Source: Collinsella sp. (GTDB lineage Bacteria > Actinomycetota > Coriobacteriia > Coriobacteriales > Coriobacteriaceae). From it: a stretch of 22,463 bases of DNA. The stretch spans positions 9,065-31,527 of the forward strand of contig JAHYYL010000023.1 in assembly GCA_019424965.1 (NCBI GenBank). Reading direction: 5' to 3'. Both the position numbers and the translations under genes were made by a program. The notes under the pieces are model-generated. The model ran no database searches and was not told the DNA's origin. It saw nothing but the letters and a program-made list of their open reading frames with translations. Positions within the stretch are counted from its first letter, which is position 1. Each line of letters starts with the position of its first letter. Below are positions 15,865 to 22,463 of this stretch, piece by piece.

Positions 15865-17472
15865 ATGGCAGGCAAGCCGCAAACACTAGCTACGACCTCG
15901 GCATTCGAGATCTTGGGCCCCGTCATGGTCGGCCCCAGCTCATCGCACACCGCCGGCGCCCTGCGCTGCGCCCAAGTTGCCGCCAGCCTGCTGGAAGGCC
16001 GCATCACCAAAGTCACCTTTGGCCTGTGGAACTCCTTCGCCCACACCTACCGCGGCCACGGCACCGATCGTGCGCTCGTCGCGGGCATTCTGGGCCTCGA
16101 CACCGATGACGAGAACATCAAGCAGGCCTTCGACCTCGCACGCGAGCAGGGCCTCGAATATCACTTTGACATCAAGGGCGACGACGCCTCCATCCACCCC
16201 AACACCGTCGACATCGACATGGTCGACGACACGGGCGCCACGGCACAGGTCCGCGGCGAGAGCCTGGGCGGCGGCAAGATGCGCATCAGCCGCATTAACG
16301 GCGTCGGCGTCGACATCTCGGGCATGTACTCCACACTCTTCGTGGCGCACTACGACGTCCCCGGCGTGCTCGCCGCGCTCACGAACCTGCTCGCCTACGC
16401 ACACGTGAACATCGCCTTCTGCCGCACCTACCGCACCGAGGTGGGCGGCCAGGCCTACTCTGTCTTTGAGACCGACGGCGCGCCCGACGACACCGTTATC
16501 CCCATGCTACGCAAGCTCGACAATGTCGATTACGCGACCTTTATCGAGCTCCCCGGTTCTGCCTCATCGCTCTCCCCCGGCGTCTCGGCAAAGGAGATCT
16601 TCGACGACGGCGAGCAGCTGCTCGATGCGTGCGAGGAACTGGGGCTCAGCATCGGCGCCGTCATGGCCGTTCGCGAGGCACGTCTGACCGGCGAGGCCCA
16701 CGCCGTCGCCGCCATGCGCCGCGTGCTCGACGTCATGCGCGAGGAGACCACGGCCCCCATCGCCAATCCGCAGCGATCGCTCGGCGGGCTTATCGGCGGC
16801 GAGGCCAAACTCGTCGATGCCACCGGCCGCAACGATTTGAGCACAAGCCTGATGGGCACCGTTCAAACCGACGCCGTAGCACGCGCGATGGCGGTGCTCG
16901 AGCGCTCCGCCACGATGGGCGTGATCGTCGCCGCCCCCACGGCAGGATCCGCGGGTGTCGTGCCCGGCTGCGTGCTGGCGCTCGCCGATCACCTTCAGCT
17001 CGACGACGAGCAGGTCCTGGACGCGCTCTACTGCGCAGCCGCCATCGGCCTCAACCTCACCACGAGCGCCTGCGTTGCCGGCGCCGAGGGCGGCTGCCAG
17101 GCCGAGGTGGGAAGCGCCGCCGCCATGGCTGCCGCCGCGCTGGTGCAGATGCTCGGCGGCACGCCCGAGCAGGCGCTCGACGCCAGTTCCATCGCGCTGA
17201 GTAACCTGCTGGGCCTCGTTTGTGACCCCGTCGGTGGCCTCGTGGAGGTGCCCTGCCAAAACCGCAATGCCATCGGCGTGGCAGCGGCCTTTAGCTCGGC
17301 ACAACTCGCCCTCGCCGGCATTAAGAGCTTGGTGCCGTTTGACCAGATGGCACATGTCATGCTCTCAGTGGGCCACGCGTTGCCGGCCACGCTGCGCGAG
17401 ACGGCAAAGGGCGGCATAGCGCAGGCTCCGGCCGCACTTTCAGCCTGTGCAAAATGCGGTGTGTGCGGATAA
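15865..17472 (+). CDS. sdaA: Single-chain iron-sulfur L-serine dehydratase (beta-ACT-alpha)
   Basis: Deaminates L-serine to pyruvate and ammonia with a [4Fe-4S] cluster in the cytoplasm. Residues ~10-240 are the beta domain with GPSSSHTAGA (23-32) and an ACT-like region (~153-225: YSTLFVAHYDVPGVLAALT...). Residues ~243-535 are the alpha domain with PTAGSAGVVPG and the cluster cysteines C411 (GCQAEVGSA), C453 (CDPVGG) and C464 (PCQNRNA). The two halves correspond to separately encoded SdaAB and SdaAA of Bacillus. The C-terminus ends CAKCGVCG (C528, C531, C534); in the Legionella enzyme a C-terminal cysteine binds the cluster. The start at 15865 is set by AAAGGAG at 15853-15859; a longer in-frame reading from 15706 would run through the palindrome. 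Confidence 0.95.
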   Translation: MAGKPQTLATTSAFEILGPVMVGPSSSHTAGALRCAQVAASLLEGRITKVTFGLWNSFAHTYRGHGTDRALVAGILGLDTDDENIKQAFDLAREQGLEYHFDIKGDDASIHPNTVDIDMVDDTGATAQVRGESLGGGKMRISRINGVGVDISGMYSTLFVAHYDVPGVLAALTNLLAYAHVNIAFCRTYRTEVGGQAYSVFETDGAPDDTVIPMLRKLDNVDYATFIELPGSASSLSPGVSAKEIFDDGEQLLDACEELGLSIGAVMAVREARLTGEAHAVAAMRRVLDVMREETTAPIANPQRSLGGLIGGEAKLVDATGRNDLSTSLMGTVQTDAVARAMAVLERSATMGVIVAAPTAGSAGVVPGCVLALADHLQLDDEQVLDALYCAAAIGLNLTTSACVAGAEGGCQAEVGSAAAMAAAALVQMLGGTPEQALDASSIALSNLLGLVCDPVGGLVEVPCQNRNAIGVAAAFSSAQLALAGIKSLVPFDQMAHVMLSVGHALPATLRETAKGGIAQAPAALSACAKCGVCG

Positions 17473-17493
17473 CGGCTAAGAACGACTCAAAGG

Positions 17494-17509
17494 TGGGACA
17501 AATGTCCCA
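17494..17509. repeat. Short palindrome TGGGACA-AA-TGTCCCA
   Basis: A 7-bp perfect inverted repeat 21 nt after the sdaA stop codon. It shares TGGGACAAA with the palindrome at 12301-12402. No T-run follows, so it is a poor terminator; it may be a remnant or minimal member of the same family. Confidence 0.55.
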
Positions 17510-17558
17510 GCTCTTTCGAATGCCACCGTTTCCGTACCACAAACAGCAGGGCAATCGC

Positions 17559-17564
17559 TATAAT
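17559..17564 (+). promoter_or_regulatory. -10 box of the L,D-transpeptidase gene
   Basis: TATAAT, a perfect consensus, lies 57 nt before the chosen start at 17622. No consensus -35 is visible about 17 nt upstream (ACCACA). Confidence 0.5.
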
Positions 17565-17621
17565 GCAAGCCCAGTAAAAATACGATGAACCGCAAGGCGA
17601 AAATCGAAGGATATGCATACG

Positions 17622-19346
17622 ATGTCGCAAAACGATCGAACTCAACTGATTCCCGATCCGCAGCAGCCGAGCAGGCACACCGGCGGCGTTCAGTCGCCGC
17701 GTCCTATCGCGCCGAGCCACGGTCAGCAGCGTGGTGCGGCAAACGCTTCGCAACGCCTGAACCAGCAGCGTCAGCAACGTCAGCAGCGCCAGGCAAACGG
17801 CAATGCGCCCAAGCAGCCCCCCACGCACGCTCGGGGCGATCGCGGCCCCGCGCGCAAACCCGCCGAGAACAATAAGTCGGGCAAAAAGACGACGCTCTTT
17901 GTCGTCCTGGGTCTTATCGTCATTGTCTATATCGTAGGCGTCGTAGCGTTTTCCCAGCTAGCCTACCCCAATACCACCATCGCCGGCGTCGACGTCTCGT
18001 TCTCCAACGCTTCGTCTGCCGCCACCAAGGTCAACTCGGCATGGAAGCACTATAAGCTCACCGTGACAGGCGATGACTTTAGCTGGACGTATCAGCCCGA
18101 GTCCGATGAGCCCATCGTCGATGGCGAAGCTGCCGCAAAAGAGATCATCAGCCACAACGAAGCCTTTGTATGGCCGGTCCGCCTTGTGGAATCCTTAAGC
18201 GGAAAGACCAAAACAACCGCTACCTCCAACGAAGTCGAGCTTGATCAAGACGTCGACCTGTCCATGCTCTCCGACACTTTTGACCAAAAGCAGTTTGAGA
18301 AGGATCTGGGCGCCGCCATCGACGAGTTTAACGAGGGGCGTTCGGGCACGTTCGAGGCCAATAGCTCCTATGACGAGCAGGCCGGCAAGTTTACCGTCGA
18401 GAAGGCGCGCTCCAACGAAAAACTCGACCGCGAGCATGTCATTAAGTATGCCGAACTCGAGCTTGCCTCGCTGTCCGAGACCGTAGACCTTTCCAAGCTC
18501 GGCAACGATGCCTATGAACCGCTCAATGGAACGCTGACTGATGATCAGATTCAGACCGCATGCGATGCCGCCAACAACTACCTGGGCGTCAACGTGACCC
18601 TCAAGCTCAACGGCGAGGATGCCGGCAAGGTTGATGGCAGCTCCGTGTTGCAGTGGATCAGCTTTGCCGATCCGGCCAACCCCACGCTCGATACGTCGCA
18701 GATCAGCAGCTGGGCAGCCGAGCTCGCCAACGGCTTTAACACCGTGGGCTCCACTCGCTGGTGGACGCGCGCCGATGGCAAGCAGTGCGCCGTCGAAGGC
18801 GGCGACTTTGGTTGGTGCATCGACAGCAGCTCGCTCGCCAAGCAGGTCGAGGACGCCATTAACAACAAACAGACCGGCGAAATCGAGATCAAGTACTCCC
18901 AGAAGGCCGACACCTTTACCGCAAAGGGAGAGCCCGACTGGAAGGCATACGTCGATGTCGATCTATCCGAGCAGCACGCGCGCTACTACGACGAGAGCGG
19001 CAATATCGTGTGGGAGGCCAACTTTATCTCGGGAAAGCCGGGTGAGGACGCCACGCCCGAGGGCGTTTGGCAGATCAACAGCAACAATGGCGCCAGCAAG
19101 CTCATCGGTGCCAAGGACCCCGAGACCGGCAAGCCCAAATACGAGAGCCCGGTCAGCTATTGGATGCCGTTTGAGGGGAACATGGTCGGTTTCCACGATG
19201 CAACGTGGCAAAACGACAAGAGTTTCGACGATCCCAACTCCTACAAGTGGTGCGGCAGCCACGGATGCATCAACCTTCGCCTGGCCGACGCCAAGGCGCT
19301 GCACGATTGCATCAAAGTCGGCCTGTGCGTGGTTGTCCACTCGTAG
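17622..19346 (+). CDS. Membrane-anchored L,D-transpeptidase (YkuD) with peptidoglycan-binding region
   Basis: A cell-wall cross-linking enzyme expected to form 3-3 links between stem peptides outside the membrane. Residues 1 to ~89 are cytoplasmic and rich in Gln, Arg, Pro and Asn (QQRQQRQQRQ). A single membrane segment lies at about 90-113 (TLFVVLGLIVIVYIVGVVAF). Then come about 300 residues resembling the PG_binding_4/VanW-N type (NTTIAGVDVSFSNAS near its start). The YkuD domain (~440-574) contains GFHDATW (H525) and SHGCIN with catalytic C549, the H...SHGC signature of the family. The start at 17622 has GAAGGA 10 nt upstream; the ATG at 17613 would sit one base from that site. The architecture matches Enterococcus-type Ldt proteins. 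Its TATAAT suggests its own promoter. Confidence 0.92.
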   Translation: MSQNDRTQLIPDPQQPSRHTGGVQSPRPIAPSHGQQRGAANASQRLNQQRQQRQQRQANGNAPKQPPTHARGDRGPARKPAENNKSGKKTTLFVVLGLIVIVYIVGVVAFSQLAYPNTTIAGVDVSFSNASSAATKVNSAWKHYKLTVTGDDFSWTYQPESDEPIVDGEAAAKEIISHNEAFVWPVRLVESLSGKTKTTATSNEVELDQDVDLSMLSDTFDQKQFEKDLGAAIDEFNEGRSGTFEANSSYDEQAGKFTVEKARSNEKLDREHVIKYAELELASLSETVDLSKLGNDAYEPLNGTLTDDQIQTACDAANNYLGVNVTLKLNGEDAGKVDGSSVLQWISFADPANPTLDTSQISSWAAELANGFNTVGSTRWWTRADGKQCAVEGGDFGWCIDSSSLAKQVEDAINNKQTGEIEIKYSQKADTFTAKGEPDWKAYVDVDLSEQHARYYDESGNIVWEANFISGKPGEDATPEGVWQINSNNGASKLIGAKDPETGKPKYESPVSYWMPFEGNMVGFHDATWQNDKSFDDPNSYKWCGSHGCINLRLADAKALHDCIKVGLCVVVHS

Positions 19347-19417
19347 TGCAACGCGCACATTCATACAACGTGGAACTGCTGCGACCAATCTAACAATTCC
19401 GAAAGATACCGTCCTAT

Positions 19418-19441
19418 GCGCCTGCCCCAACCGGCGGGCGC
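19418..19441. promoter_or_regulatory. GC-rich hairpin abutting the MacA-like gene promoter
   Basis: GCGCCTGCC and GGCGGGCGC form a 9-bp stem with one G-T pair and loop CCAACC, 71 nt after the transpeptidase stop. No T-run follows, and it covers the expected -35 position of the TATAAT that begins at 19443. It may act as a weak terminator, an operator, or both. Confidence 0.4.
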
Positions 19442-19442
19442 A

Positions 19443-19448
19443 TATAAT
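19443..19448 (+). promoter_or_regulatory. -10 box of the MacAB-like operon
   Basis: TATAAT, a perfect consensus, lies 30 nt before the ATG at 19479 and ahead of AAAGGAG. The -35 region is GC-rich and inside a hairpin, so activation or unusual recognition is possible. Confidence 0.5.
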
Positions 19449-19478
19449 TATCGAGGTTCTTTCTATAAAGGAGACGCT

Positions 19479-20912
19479 ATGCCGAATGTCCCCAACATCA
19501 CCCCGGGCCCGGATGATACCGAGCACACGCCCGAAGGTGCCACCGAAACGCTTCCTCTGATCACAGACGTACATGCCGACGAGGAGAGCGGACTCACGAA
19601 CGATACGGCCGAGATTTCCGATGAAGAGGCATATGCCAAGCTCAAGGCAAAACGTGCCGAACGTCGACGCAAAAAGCTGATTCGACGCGGCATTGCCGCC
19701 GGCATCGTGGGTGTCATCGCGCTCATTGCTATTGTTGCAACCCTGGTTATCAATGCGCAGCCACAGGGCGATAGCGGGCCTGCGACCGACATGGTGACCG
19801 AGGGCACGTTTAGCACAACGGTCGAGGCAAAAGGGCAGCTCAAACCCATTTCGTCCTCAGTGGTCTCCCCTTCTGTCGACGGCACGGTCGATTCGATCAA
19901 CGTGCAGGCAGGCCAATCCGTCAACGAGGGCGACGTGCTTATGACCATTAAAAACGACGAGCTCGATCGCAACGTTGCCGAGGCGCAGCGTGCAGTTGCA
20001 GCCGCTCAAGAAGACCTCACCAACGCGCAGAAAGCCGCAGCTGCCGCGCAGGCCAACCCAACGATAGACGTCGACGGAGGTTCCGCAGCGGCGGCAGGCG
20101 CCCCCGCTGCGTCCGGCGACACGAACGCCGTATCTGCCGCGCAGCGCAGCCTCGCATCGGCCCAGGCAAACCTCGACCAGGCGAACGCCAAGGCCGCCAG
20201 TCGCACGATCACGGCCCCGAGCTCGGGTAGCATCGTGGAGCTCAACGCCAAGGTGGGCGCCACGGTAACAGGCGGCATGATCATGGGCGAAAGCGATGCG
20301 AGCGGCGGCAAGCAGTGCATGCAGATCGCCGACCTGTCCAAGATGAAGGTAACCGTGCAGGTGGGCGAAAAGGACATCGCCAAGATCGCCGTTGGGCAGA
20401 GCGCCAACGTCACGTATCCCGCGTTTCCCGATATCGTGAGCCAGGGCACCGTCACGGCTATCGCGTCGGTGGCAAACTCCGACGCCGCTAACGGTAGCGG
20501 AGGCAGCGTAACCTTTAACGTCGACATCCTCATCGAGTCGCCCGATGCGCGCCTGAAGCCGCGCACGCCGGCCGCGGGCGCGGGGGTGCCCGAGCAGCTC
20601 GGCGACGTGGTGATGGTGCCGACGATGGCGCTCATGACCGAAGACGGCGATCACTATTACGTCAACGTGGCGACTGATGACGAGGGCAAGCAAACCCGTC
20701 GCGTGAAGGTGACCGTCGTGACGCAAAACGACAACGAAGCCGTAGTCGGCAAGACACAGGTCAAGCGCGACGACCAGGGCAACGAGATCAACCCCAACGT
20801 GCCGGTTACCAAGCTGCGCGATACCCTCGTCATGGACACCGGAGCGGACGCAACGGCTGACGGCGGCTACGGCGCGGATTCGGGCAGTATGTCTGCCGAC
20901 GAGGGCATGTAA
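19479..20912 (+). CDS. HlyD/MacA-type membrane-fusion adaptor of an ABC exporter
   Basis: The extracytoplasmic adaptor partner of the ATPase and permease encoded next. It has 477 residues: an acidic and then basic cytoplasmic N-terminus, one membrane segment at about 71-92 (GIAAGIVGVIALIAIVATLVI), a lipoyl-like beta barrel half (SSSVVSPSVDGTVDSINVQAGQSVNEGDVL, ~126-155), an Ala/Gln-rich coiled-coil hairpin (~160-240) interrupted by a Gly/Ala/Ser loop, the second lipoyl half (TITAPSSGSIVELNAKVG), and a beta-barrel region. The tail is Asp/Gly/Ser-rich. The start at 19479 is set by AAAGGAG at 19467-19473; an upstream in-frame ATG at 19416 precedes the -10 box. The stop overlaps the next start by one base (TAATG). 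In Gram-positive bacteria such MacA homologues work without an outer-membrane channel. Confidence 0.9.
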   Translation: MPNVPNITPGPDDTEHTPEGATETLPLITDVHADEESGLTNDTAEISDEEAYAKLKAKRAERRRKKLIRRGIAAGIVGVIALIAIVATLVINAQPQGDSGPATDMVTEGTFSTTVEAKGQLKPISSSVVSPSVDGTVDSINVQAGQSVNEGDVLMTIKNDELDRNVAEAQRAVAAAQEDLTNAQKAAAAAQANPTIDVDGGSAAAAGAPAASGDTNAVSAAQRSLASAQANLDQANAKAASRTITAPSSGSIVELNAKVGATVTGGMIMGESDASGGKQCMQIADLSKMKVTVQVGEKDIAKIAVGQSANVTYPAFPDIVSQGTVTAIASVANSDAANGSGGSVTFNVDILIESPDARLKPRTPAAGAGVPEQLGDVVMVPTMALMTEDGDHYYVNVATDDEGKQTRRVKVTVVTQNDNEAVVGKTQVKRDDQGNEINPNVPVTKLRDTLVMDTGADATADGGYGADSGSMSADEGM

Positions 20913-21685
20913 TGCGTCCCGTTATCGACATCCGCAACGTACACCGCATCTTTGAGAGCGAGGCGGGGTGCGCCCACATCCTGCACAACGTGAGCCTGGC
21001 GGTAAATCCCGGCGAATTCATCGCTATCACTGGCCCCTCGGGCTCGGGCAAATCAACGCTCATGAACATCCTAGGCTGTCTGGATAAGCCGACGGCGGGC
21101 GACTACTACCTGCAAGGGCTCAACGTGGCCGAGCTTGACGATGACGAGCTCACCGAAGTTCGCGCTCTGAGCATTGGCTTTGTCTTTCAGAGCTTCAACC
21201 TGCTGCCGCGCCTGTCGGTTATCGAAAACGTGATGCTGCCGCTGGCCTACACCAATGTGCCCCGTAGCCAGCGCGAAATGCGCGCCGTGCACGCGCTGCA
21301 GGCTGTCACGCTGCCCGTCGACCACTGGGACCACCGCATATCCGAGCTCTCGGGCGGCCAGATGCAGCGCGTCGCCATCGCACGCGCCCTCGTCAATGAC
21401 CCACCCATCATTCTGGCCGACGAGCCGACGGGAAACCTGGACTCCGCTACCGGAGCGCTTGTGATGGAGACCTTCCATAAGCTCCAAAAGCGCGGCAAAA
21501 CCATCGTGCTTATCACACACGACCCCGGCATCGCCGCCGAGGCCGACCGTGCCGTGACCATCCGCGACGGTCGCATTCACGACGGCGCGTATATTCCACA
21601 TGCACCGCGGACCCTGCGCAGCGCCGTAGATAGCCTGCCCATGATTTCCGCCTCCGCCAACCCGCCGAAAGGAGAGATGGCATGA
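20912..21685 (+). CDS. MacB/LolD-type ABC transporter ATP-binding protein
   Basis: The ATPase of the exporter, 257 residues. Walker A GPSGSGKST starts at 41, the Q-loop is Q93 in FVFQSFNLLPRLSV, the signature LSGGQMQRVAIARAL starts at 146, Walker B and the catalytic glutamate are in IILADEPTGNLDS (166-178), and the switch histidine is in LITHDP. FQSFNLLPRL and DEPTGNLD are typical of the MacB/LolD/FtsE group, which drives mechanotransmission rather than classical transport. It begins in the stop of the adaptor gene (TAATG) and ends overlapping the permease start (ATGA), so all three are translated from one message. The C-terminal ~35 residues (HAPRTLRSAVDS...) are a short non-conserved extension. 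Confidence 0.95.
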   Translation: MRPVIDIRNVHRIFESEAGCAHILHNVSLAVNPGEFIAITGPSGSGKSTLMNILGCLDKPTAGDYYLQGLNVAELDDDELTEVRALSIGFVFQSFNLLPRLSVIENVMLPLAYTNVPRSQREMRAVHALQAVTLPVDHWDHRISELSGGQMQRVAIARALVNDPPIILADEPTGNLDSATGALVMETFHKLQKRGKTIVLITHDPGIAAEADRAVTIRDGRIHDGAYIPHAPRTLRSAVDSLPMISASANPPKGEMA

Positions 21686-22463
21686 GCGCCCGCGATCTCA
21701 TCAAGGAAGCCCTTCACTCGCTCGAGGCCAACAAGGGGCGCAGCCTGCTCACCATCCTGGGCATTGTCATCGGCATCGCCTCGGTTATCGCCATGACTTC
21801 GCTCATCGGCGGCATCCAAAACAGCCTGGTCAACAGTCTGGGCCTCAATGCGGCACGCATGGTGCAAATCTATTCGTCGCAAGAACTCACCGAATCGGAC
21901 ATCGATAAGCTTCAAAAACTGGTGCCGAAGATAGAGCAGATCGGCATTGTCGACAGCGCGTATACCGAGTACAAGACCGGCGATAAAAGCTATACCGTCA
22001 TGGCACAGGGTGTCGATAGCAACATGCTCGACGCCGTGGGGGCCAGCAAGCTCGTTGCGGGACGTGTCTATTCACAGGCAGAGTCTCAATCAGGCTCGCG
22101 CGTGGCGCTCATCAGCCGCGGCGGCGCCGATCAGCTTTACGGCAACGAACAGGACGCACTGGGGAAAACCCTCAAGGTGTCCAACGGCGAGGTGCAGATT
22201 GTAGGCGTGATTGATGGCGGCAGCGACTCCATGGGCTCGCTCACGCTGTATATGCCACGCGAAACCATCTCCGGCCTGTTTGGCGACGAGAATCCTTCAT
22301 TCCCCAGCGTGACGGCACTTGCCGCCGAGGGCACAGACATGGACGAGCTCTGCAAGACCATCGAGTCTAAGGTGCGCGCGATGAAGGGCATCTCGGAGGA
22401 TGATGAGTACGACAGCGTATCGGCGACCTCCATGAAAAGCGCCATCGATGCACTCAACTCGTT
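21682..22463 (+). CDS. MacB-type ABC transporter permease, 3' end outside window
   Basis: The first ~260 residues of an FtsX/MacB-family permease; the frame is open to the right edge, so the protein is cut by the window, not by mutation. After MSARDLIKEALHSLEANKGRS comes the first membrane helix (~residues 22-45, LLTILGIVIGIASVIAMTSLIGG), then the MacB_PCD-type extracytoplasmic domain with the typical GRVYSQAE, VALISRGGADQLYG, ALGKTLKV and VQIVGVIDG segments. The three C-terminal helices should lie beyond the window. AAAGGAGAG at 21668-21676 and the ATGA overlap with the ATPase support the start. The substrate is unknown; peptides, lipids or antimicrobial compounds are known for the family. 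Confidence 0.9.
   Translation, partial: MSARDLIKEALHSLEANKGRSLLTILGIVIGIASVIAMTSLIGGIQNSLVNSLGLNAARMVQIYSSQELTESDIDKLQKLVPKIEQIGIVDSAYTEYKTGDKSYTVMAQGVDSNMLDAVGASKLVAGRVYSQAESQSGSRVALISRGGADQLYGNEQDALGKTLKVSNGEVQIVGVIDGGSDSMGSLTLYMPRETISGLFGDENPSFPSVTALAAEGTDMDELCKTIESKVRAMKGISEDDEYDSVSATSMKSAIDALNS

Overview
The window is chromosomal DNA from a high-GC Gram-positive bacterium, most likely a gut Coriobacteriia member close to Collinsella (Actinomycetota). The genus is inferred from overall protein character, strong G/C third-position preference and gene content; no 16S rRNA or other marker is present to confirm it. There is no tRNA, rRNA, CRISPR array, transposase gene or phage gene in the window. 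All coding regions look intact except the last, which runs off the right edge.

Layout. (1) Positions 1-6335, plus strand, alpha-glucan metabolism: glycogen synthase glgA with an unusual ~270-residue Lys/Ala/Thr/Pro/Glu tail, then a 1098-residue GH13 amylase/debranching enzyme fused to a GH77 4-alpha-glucanotransferase, then a small FmdB-type zinc-ribbon protein. (2) Positions 6613-13954, minus strand, translation and replication housekeeping, in transcription order gltX, priA-def, fmt-rsmB. priA-def and fmt-rsmB are tightly coupled pairs, but a 329-nt non-coding stretch separates def from fmt. (3) Positions 14239-22463, plus strand: metK, a single-chain iron-sulfur L-serine dehydratase, a membrane-anchored L,D-transpeptidase, and a MacAB-like export operon (adaptor, ATPase, permease) with overlapping start and stop codons.

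The genes form ordinary functional groups: building and breaking of storage glucan; initiator-tRNA formylation and nascent-chain deformylation with rRNA methylation and replication restart; S-adenosylmethionine synthesis; serine breakdown to pyruvate; and cell-envelope cross-linking and export.

The unusual material is between the genes. Two copies of a 126-bp element with ends TTTACTACG and CGTAGTAAA and identical internal spacing lie at 2379-2504 and 6396-6521. Separately, nearly every other gap carries a long, almost perfect inverted repeat (6572-6607, 9150-9251, 12301-12402, 14041-14128, 15687-15808, and a short one at 17494-17509), most of them with GGGAC(A) near the ends. Two of these have the same 33/36/33-nt geometry, and two lie upstream of genes where a terminator role does not fit. 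These look like at least one family of small non-autonomous palindromic elements; copy number and function cannot be judged from one window.
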